Shown here in pieces: positions 59,401-64,000 of a stretch of 64,000 nt of DNA. Position 1 is the stretch's first letter. Every line of letters begins with the position of its first letter. The translations under genes and the position numbers were made by a program. A model generated the notes under the pieces. The model was not told where the DNA came from, did no database searches, and saw only the letters and a program-made list of their open reading frames with translations. Source of the DNA: Acidobacteriota bacterium. Lineage in GTDB: Bacteria > Acidobacteriota > Blastocatellia > Pyrinomonadales > Pyrinomonadaceae. The stretch covers positions 1 to 64,000 of the forward strand of contig JAJPKD010000174.1 in NCBI GenBank assembly GCA_021323895.1, in the 5' to 3' direction.

Positions 59401-60295
59401 CGCCAATCGTGCCGCCGAATGCGTTGTAGATGTTTTGATTCGGCTTCAACTGTCCGCTGGCACGCTCGCGATTGTTCAAGCTGCTGAGGTGCTTCCAATT
59501 CTGGTGATATTCAAACAGGTCGCCGTGAAAATCATTGCCACCCTGCTTGGTGACGATGTTGACGACTGCGCCTGAATTGCGTCCATACTGTGCCGAAAAG
59601 TTGTTCGTGATGATCTGATATTCGGCCACCTGGCTTTGGTTATCGACGAAGAGCGAAGGACCGCCGATGCTCAGGTCGTTGTTGTCCGAACCATCAATCT
59701 GGAAATTGTTTGAGCGTCCACGATTTCCGTTTACGGAAAGTCCCACACCGTCGGTGTTGACGCCGCTATTTCGGGAAGCGACCACGCCTGGGGCCAACAG
59801 CGCCAGCGTATCGAGTCCGCCGCCCGCGCCGTTCGAAGGAAGCTCTTCGATCTTTCGGGTTTCAAAGTGTGTTGAGATTTGCGCCTGGTCTTTGGTAACG
59901 AGTTCCTCACCGGTACTCGTGACCGTAACGACCTCAGACGGCGTACCAACTTCGAGGGCGACGCTCACATCAACCACCGCACCCAGCGCAACGTCAACAT
60001 CGACGACTGATTTCTTTTTGAAACCAGCCTGTTCGACGGTCACGGTGTACTTACCGGGGACGAGGTTAGGGATCACGTAGCTTCCCTCGCCGTTGGTCGT
60101 AAAATTCGAACCGGTTACGCCGCTATTTTGGTTCTTAGCGGTAACGGTTGCTCCCGCCACGACTCCACCATTCGGATCAGTAATAACGCCACGCAGTGTG
60201 CCGGTTTGCTGCTGTCCAAACGCTAGAGCGCTGAGAGCGAAAAACATGACTGCCCCAAGAATTACTCCAACGGCAGTCCTAGCGAATTCGTTCAT
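56489..60295 (-). CDS. Oar-like TonB-dependent-receptor-type outer-membrane protein
   Basis: 1268 aa with AGGAGGAG just before ATG 60295. Signal peptide (A-L-A-F-G-Q near 28), carboxypeptidase-regulatory domain (G-V-I-T-D-P-N-G-G-V-V-A-G-A-T), plug (N-F-Q-I-D-G-S-D-N-N-D, Y-G-R-N-S-G-A-V-V-N-I-V-T-K) and a barrel ending F-G-I-R-L-K-F with terminal Phe. Intact. It and the receptor at 46477 flank the three VWA genes. The TPR protein at 60544 lies 249 bp upstream in the same direction. Confidence 0.9.
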   Translation of the reverse strand: MNEFARTAVGVILGAVMFFALSALAFGQQQTGTLRGVITDPNGGVVAGATVTAKNQNSGVTGSNFTTNGEGSYVIPNLVPGKYTVTVEQAGFKKKSVVDVDVALGAVVDVSVALEVGTPSEVVTVTSTGEELVTKDQAQISTHFETRKIEELPSNGAGGGLDTLALLAPGVVASRNSGVNTDGVGLSVNGNRGRSNNFQIDGSDNNDLSIGGPSLFVDNQSQVAEYQIITNNFSAQYGRNSGAVVNIVTKQGGNDFHGDLFEYHQNWKHLSSLNNRERASGQLKPNQNIYNAFGGTIGGPVILPTFGEGGKGIWKGTNKAFFFFTYQGIRNPFTATVRAGTGSLAIFGTDLARLASTFPGNTAMSVISRYSAFAAQNVGTVSPRTDIGGTVISSQFNLAATGTCPKAIAVGATPAAGCGTYTTFINPSTGQPFLTGGPWDVINFGTAGAPVLFQAAVPQRTIPEPFTENEWSTRFTVRPTSKDTGDFRYLKQSQIFPNTGAGSNGFTYDVPATSKNLGGTWTRQFTNTFVNEFKFTTQDLNVEFGGASAQYGVFAIPKPANIGQTVSNISFGGNITGVTRSTATLQTIGGATNIPQGRLVKVYQYADTMSKVWGKHSMVFGAEYKHLVNTVPFLPSYQGVYTFSTTSALTRLLNNAPSAFSVTAGTPITSYKENDQYYFIQDDFKFRPNLTLNLGVRYEYTGQPINQLHDQTVARESGSTKAIFDPSLPLSIRTVPYVKPDRNNFAPRVGFAWSPKYEHGFMHKLVGEDATVIRGGFAIAYDPAFYNILLNLKNVAPYSAALALSSANALSSTTTSPVPLPGTPTADLVQGAAIASGVLPLGKLNPLYLTQTTVAPDFHSPYSEQFSFGIQRQINRSNVFEVSYVGTHGVSLFQNINDNFFTRSLVNGVDLTAALGAGYTFPNFKNLLPSGVVTQVCTNDPATPFVDESTCNGRLKRQAGITMRANTAQSIYHSMQARYAGRFMRNSLSFNASYTFSKTIDNASEIFAFADISSANAQNPFCINSCERALSNLNRPHAFSASFIWDIPWMKEQRGVVGHILGGWQINGVQVLTSGNPYTPNEVATNGGYGLGTAYLTSGDRPFVSNPSAPENTVAIAATDAWALFADAPFVNGNSTVFYSVNTHNAGGGWVPVGLNQVRFVINSLGSAKIFGTPFGNMPRNYLKGPALNQLNMSLFKNIKIGERFTLQLQSTAINVLNHPNPGYGTNANGYLPSAALENAGLAGSGFANFKDITLARRVIQFGIRLKF

Positions 60296-60543
60296 TGGCT
60301 CCTCCTATTTTCTTTTGTGGATGAATTACAGGGAAACAAAGACCGATTGCTTTGATTAATTGCCTGCAACTTAGGCGACAATAAACATTCGAAAATTCTA
60401 GCTAGCTTCGAGCAAGACTTATGCCGTCTCTGCGGGCAAGAAACAATTGCGCAAGAAACGTACTTTTTCGCCTGTTTCCGCCCATATCGGGCCAATCCGA
60501 GTTGCTGATTTTGGATTAATCTACGAATCTTCGGGAAGACTTA

Positions 60544-61524
60544 CTAGCGCAGAATTCTTAACAGTTTTCGAGCTTCCGATGCTTCCGGACCGTTAGGTTC
60601 TTCGCTCAGATACTGCTCGAACATTTGGGCCGCTCGTTGTCGCTGGCCTTTGTCCATGTAGATCTGACCGAGATGAAACAGGGCCTTCGCGAACTGATGC
60701 CCACCCAGATTATGCGCGAGCAACAGATCCTTTTCGGCCCCGTCAAAATCATGCAGGCCCTGCTTAGCGAGTCCATCGTACAAGATCGCCGCGGGCGAGT
60801 CCGATACAACGGCCAGCGCTGCCTGCAACGTCGATAAAGCCTCAGTGAATTTCCGTTGTTGAACCAGCACGATGCCAAGATTCAATTTTGGATTGAACGC
60901 CTTATCGTCAATCTCGATCGCGCGCCGAAACTCGGCCGCGGCCTCATCGAGTTTGGCCTGCGCCAAAAATTGCACGCCCAAATCGTTGTGGGCCAAAAGG
61001 TATTTCGGATAGATCTCGATCGCCTTCCTGAGGTGCGCGACGGCGGCGTCCGTCTTGCCTGACGCAGCCGCATCACCGGCACGATTGAATTCTTTTTTCG
61101 CAGCTGACGGAACTGCAGCATCAAGCTCCCCAGCGGAAACGACTTTGGTATTAGTCTTTGACTCGGCGGCTGATTTTTCAACCAGGCTTACATTCAGAAG
61201 TGAAGGCGCACCGGGAAATACTTCAACCTTGGCTCGAGATTTTTCGAATCGATTTCCATCAGCCTCGATCACGATTTCATAGATTGCCGGAGTCAGTCCG
61301 GTAAACTGAAATCGTCCCTGCTCGTCCGTGAAGACAATGCTCTTGACGCCGCGATCTACCATCAACGTCACCCGCGCGCGTTCGTTAAGAAACGCTCCAT
61401 TCGGCAACAGGACATTTCCACGAATACTACCGCCCGATGTTTGCGCCGTGCTGGAGATGGGACAAAGACACAGGAATGCGATTAAGCAGAAGACCTTCCG
61501 GCAATTTTGGAGGATCGACTTCAT
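60544..61524 (-). CDS. exported TPR protein with carboxypeptidase-regulatory-like domain
   Basis: 326 aa. Signal peptide (to S-S-T-A-Q near 28), beta-sandwich domain (about 32-115: G-S-I-R-G-N-V-L-L-P-N-G, D-E-Q-G-R-F-Q-F-T-G-L) and a Lys/Thr/Ser/Glu-rich linker. About five TPR units follow from residue ~140, ending S-E-A-R-K-L-L-R-I-L-R. Same architecture and length as 34636-35610, and likewise beside an Oar-like gene. It probably scaffolds envelope proteins (inference). Confidence 0.82.
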   Translation of the reverse strand: MKSILQNCRKVFCLIAFLCLCPISSTAQTSGGSIRGNVLLPNGAFLNERARVTLMVDRGVKSIVFTDEQGRFQFTGLTPAIYEIVIEADGNRFEKSRAKVEVFPGAPSLLNVSLVEKSAAESKTNTKVVSAGELDAAVPSAAKKEFNRAGDAAASGKTDAAVAHLRKAIEIYPKYLLAHNDLGVQFLAQAKLDEAAAEFRRAIEIDDKAFNPKLNLGIVLVQQRKFTEALSTLQAALAVVSDSPAAILYDGLAKQGLHDFDGAEKDLLLAHNLGGHQFAKALFHLGQIYMDKGQRQRAAQMFEQYLSEEPNGPEASEARKLLRILR

Positions 61525-61697
61525 TACCTGGTTGGACGAGTTAACGGGACACCACTTGATCGATCGCGAGATGAGGCAAACAGCATTCCCTGAGCATTGC
61601 TCAGAAAGTTACTTGACCTGAGTGAGATTCCGGGACTCGACTGAAGGAAGGAATCCGAATTATTGAATTTTAATCCGAATGCTTGAGCGGCTGTTGC

Positions 61698-62279
61698 TTA
61701 CTTCCGAACCTCAAATTCGAATTGCAGTTCCTTGCCGCGCAGGATGGTACTTAGGTAGAACTCCCAGAACTTTCGCGTGAAGCGAAATGCCGGCCAACGG
61801 TGGTCCATGTTGACGACGAACTCAAGACCTAACGCGCGCCAGAGATTCGCCAGCGAAACATAAGTGCGAACTGGTTTCAATTTCACTTCGGTGTAGAAGG
61901 GAAAGAGCTGGCGCTCATCCACGAAACAGTTGAATGAGTAACTATTGAAGTGATTCCGGTGGGTAGGATCTGTGGCCCAGTCAGGATTTGAATAGTGCGG
62001 AGTTTTGATCTCAATTCGCCCGCCCGGTTTGGCAATGCGATAAAGCTCGGCGACGAACGCCATCACATCAGGCACATGTTCAGCCACGTGCGTGCAGATG
62101 ATTCGATCGAATTCGTTGTCGGAAAACGGATATGGAATCGAACCGAGGTCATGAATTACGTCGGCGTGGGTTTTCGTATTCGCATCGATGCCGATCGCAC
62201 CCGGCGTTTTGTTCCAGCCGCAACCGACATCAAGAATCTTCGGCGCAGGCGCCGTTACGCTGGGGGTCATGTCGGTCAT
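61698..62279 (-). CDS. SAM-dependent methyltransferase (class I, type 11)
   Basis: 193 aa. Rossmann-fold methyltransferase with the SAM loop I-L-D-V-G-C-G-W-N near residue 15, an acidic residue pair after it (G-I-D-A-N), E-F-D-R-I-I-C-T-H-V-A-E-H-V, and G-G-R-I-E-I-K-T-P-H-Y-S-N-P. The target is not evident. Similar short enzymes act on sugars or lipids in surface polysaccharide synthesis. ATG 62279 lies 35 bp after the DUF512 gene stop, so the two may be co-transcribed. Confidence 0.82.
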   Translation of the reverse strand: MTDMTPSVTAPAPKILDVGCGWNKTPGAIGIDANTKTHADVIHDLGSIPYPFSDNEFDRIICTHVAEHVPDVMAFVAELYRIAKPGGRIEIKTPHYSNPDWATDPTHRNHFNSYSFNCFVDERQLFPFYTEVKLKPVRTYVSLANLWRALGLEFVVNMDHRWPAFRFTRKFWEFYLSTILRGKELQFEFEVRK

Positions 62280-62314
62280 ACGGAAAAACTGAATCGATCC
62301 TGTGAGCGCTTGTT

Positions 62315-63694
62315 TTAGTTGGCAGCCACCGACGCAGCAACTCCTTGCGTCAACAACTTTGCCAGCTCGGAAAAATCACAAGCGTAAAGCGGCACGTCAA
62401 ACTGCTCTTGCAACTCCGTGAAACGAATTCCGTCGAGCATGATCGGTTCGTCACTCTTCAAAGTGACGCGCGGGATGATTGCAAAGTCTCCCGTCACTTG
62501 CGAGCGAGCCGCCAAAAAGTCTCCCCCCGTCAGCAAGCCGGCGACGCTGACGTCGCCACCGAAAAAGTCGTTGTTTACTGAGACGACATTGATCTTTGCG
62601 CCGAATGTTTCATTGAATTGATCCATCAGGCCGCGCAATTGAGGCGCAAACAGAGTGCCCGTCAAAATCGTGCCGGAAGATGCCCTCGCTGACGCTCGGG
62701 CTTCTGACACCCTGCGCCGTTGCAAATCGCGCATCAACGCTTCGAATTCAATGGCGAAGCTGCGCACCATGCCGATGCCGTCCTCGATCTGCGGATAGTC
62801 GCCGTAATGCTCCTGCGACGGTACGGCCCGGCCTGCTTTCAGATAAATTTCGTCGCCAAGAAATGCGAAGTTCGTTCCCAGCTTCGCGCGCAAGTCCTTC
62901 TGAATTGCGGAAACTTCAGTGATTGTCCGTTCACAAAACTCCGGCGTCACCGGGGTTAGCCGTTCGTCTGTCAAATAACGCGTCAACCCAAGCGGCACAA
63001 TCGCCACGCTGCTCACACCCGGGTGCAAGTCAGCCAGATCGTAAACAGTCTGTCGCAGAACCTTCCCGTCATTAATATTCGGACACAACACCACCTGCGC
63101 GTGAATTTCGATACCGGCATCGAGCATTCGCCGCATCTTTTCACTGATGTCCGCGCGCTGCTGGTCAACTCCCAGCAAGTAAGCGCGCACAGACAAGTCG
63201 GTCGCGTGCACCGAAACATATTGCGGCGTGAGTCGCTGCTCGATCACGCGCCGCATTTCATCTTCGGTGATCGAAGTCAGCGTCGTGTAGTTGCCGTACA
63301 GAAACGAGAGCCGCACATCTTCGTCGCGCACAAACAGCGAAGGCCGCGCCGTCTCGGGATTGCCTTTGCAGAAACAAAACAAGCATTCGTTCGCGCATTG
63401 TCGTGGAACGATCTGCTCGAACGACAGGCCGAGTTCTTCGCCTTCATCGCGTTCGATGTTCAGTTCCCAATCTTCACCCGAAGGCTTGCGAATATCGATC
63501 ACCAGCTCATCTTCGCCGGCCGTCTGAAAGCGAAAGTCGAGATAATCCCGCACCAAATGCCCGTTAACGCGCATCACGCGATCGCCGGCCTCGATTTCGA
63601 GCTCAGCAGCGATCGAATCCGGCTCGACTTCGGTGATCACTACGCCGCGCCGGCGGATTTTAGTTACGGCTGGTGTGACGGCAAATTCGTACAT
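62315..63694 (-). CDS. PDZ-like/radical-SAM-like DUF512 protein
   Basis: 459 aa. N-terminal PDZ-like domain (about 15-80: G-V-V-I-T-E-V-E-P-D-S-I-A-A-E-L, G-D-R-V-M-R-V-N-G), an Fe-S cluster motif C-A-N-E-C-L-F-C (CxxxCxxC, near residue 100) with further Cys, a TIM-barrel-like segment and a C-terminal DUF512 domain. The family occurs in cyanobacteria, Firmicutes and Acidobacteriota and is presumed to be a radical-SAM enzyme of unknown reaction. Near residues 328-338 ([11 protein letters not shown]) it carries an in-frame copy of the 30-bp repeat also found in purL. Confidence 0.87.
   Translation of the reverse strand: MYEFAVTPAVTKIRRRGVVITEVEPDSIAAELEIEAGDRVMRVNGHLVRDYLDFRFQTAGEDELVIDIRKPSGEDWELNIERDEGEELGLSFEQIVPRQCANECLFCFCKGNPETARPSLFVRDEDVRLSFLYGNYTTLTSITEDEMRRVIEQRLTPQYVSVHATDLSVRAYLLGVDQQRADISEKMRRMLDAGIEIHAQVVLCPNINDGKVLRQTVYDLADLHPGVSSVAIVPLGLTRYLTDERLTPVTPEFCERTITEVSAIQKDLRAKLGTNFAFLGDEIYLKAGRAVPSQEHYGDYPQIEDGIGMVRSFAIEFEALMRDLQRRRVSEARASARASSGTILTGTLFAPQLRGLMDQFNETFGAKINVVSVNNDFFGGDVSVAGLLTGGDFLAARSQVTGDFAIIPRVTLKSDEPIMLDGIRFTELQEQFDVPLYACDFSELAKLLTQGVAASVAAN
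62682..62711 (-). repeat. 30-bp dispersed repeat, copy 2, in the DUF512 gene
   Basis: Matches 5394-5423 at 28 of 30 positions when read on the plus strand. The host gene here is on the minus strand, so it is translated in the opposite sense from the purL copy, and still without a stop. Confidence 0.75.
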
Positions 63695-63783
63695 CGCGAG
63701 CAGTAGCGCACAGTCAGGAATCGGGAAGCCTGCGAAAACCGAAAGTATAGCAAAGCGATCTCTTTTTGTTTATTGAAGCGGCT

Positions 63784-63812
63784 TTGACAACGCGAGAGTC
63801 GCGTCTTACTCT
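63784..63812 (+). promoter_or_regulatory. possible promoter of the response-regulator gene
   Basis: Perfect -35 TTGACA (63784-63789), 17-bp spacer, weak -10 TACTCT (63807-63812). It lies about 70 bp before ATG 63881 in the divergent spacer with the DUF512 gene. Confidence 0.4.
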
Positions 63813-63880
63813 CATCATTACTTTTGATTGAGTCAGGCGCGTTCCTCAGATGCAAGTCCTCTTAGAAGCTAGATTTACAG

Positions 63881-64000
63881 ATGAATCAGTCACCGAAAAA
63901 TCACTCATCCGCGGAATCTTCGAAATGCGTTCTGCTCGTCGAAGACGATCGCTCGGTGCGGCGCTATCTGGAGGTGACGCTCCAACGTTCAGGCTACAAA
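63881..64000 (+). CDS. response regulator receiver domain, N-terminal part (runs off the right edge)
   Basis: ATG 63881 opens a frame of 40 residues to the window edge. A polar, Ser-rich lead of 14 residues is followed by C-V-L-L-V-E-D-D-R-S-V-R-R-Y-L-E, the first strand and the acidic pair (E-D-D) of a CheY-like receiver domain. The phospho-acceptor Asp and any output domain lie outside the window. It is divergent from the DUF512 gene. Confidence 0.8.
   Translation, partial: MNQSPKNHSSAESSKCVLLVEDDRSVRRYLEVTLQRSGYK

Overview
The window looks like a piece of an Acidobacteriota chromosome, probably a Blastocatellia/Pyrinomonadales-type lineage. The reasons are three tandem exported VWA proteins of the acidobacterial VWFA-related type, four large Oar-like TonB-receptor-type proteins (carboxypeptidase-regulatory domain, plug, barrel), DUF3857/transglutaminase proteins, and a MoxR-DUF58-DUF4350-DUF4129-SpoIIM set. 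This assignment is inferred from gene families and rests on no marker-gene comparison. I saw no rRNA, tRNA, CRISPR, phage or plasmid genes.

Layout. 1-3.5 kb: the start of an FHA-domain protein (minus, runs off the left edge), then a thiol-redox cluster (HxlR regulator with a CxxC-X10-CxxC tail, small His/Arg-rich exported protein, VKOR, redoxin, TlpA). 3.5-5.9 kb: purL. 5.9-9.9 kb: two DUF3857/transglutaminase paralogues, one without its catalytic Cys and His. 10.2-16.7 kb: fbaB, a metallophosphoesterase, pgsA, then dnaK-dnaJ-hspR. 16.8-20.2 kb: an Oar-like receptor gene broken by one stop codon. 20.2-28.7 kb: small exported proteins and lipoproteins, AmrS-type radical SAM enzyme, ychF, hicAB, a frameshifted small membrane gene, glutamate formiminotransferase. 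28.7-34.6 kb: SpoIIM facing a DUF4129-DUF4350-MoxR-DUF58 operon. 34.6-39.4 kb: TPR protein and a frameshifted Oar-like receptor. 39.7-46.3 kb: membrane protein, two glycosyltransferase-type proteins, three tandem exported paralogues of an unnamed family. 46.5-61.5 kb: two intact Oar-like receptors flanking three VWA proteins, plus a second TPR protein. 61.7-64 kb: methyltransferase, PDZ/radical-SAM DUF512 protein, and the start of a response regulator at the right edge.

The most unusual feature is a set of six short elements built of degenerate heptamers. Five have two arms that are imperfect reverse complements of each other. Each locus uses a different heptamer but the architecture is the same. 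Four of them fill most or all of the space immediately before a start codon (pgsA, dnaJ, the SpoIIM gene, the DUF4350 gene), leaving no Shine-Dalgarno. One precedes hspR, which has no standard start codon covering its whole HTH. One sits in frame inside purL. Two other repeat types also occur: a 30-bp palindrome-containing sequence inside two unrelated coding regions (purL and the DUF512 gene), and a REPIN-like inverted doublet upstream of the MoxR gene.

Two receptor genes and one small membrane gene are each broken by one single-base change. These may be real decay or assembly errors.
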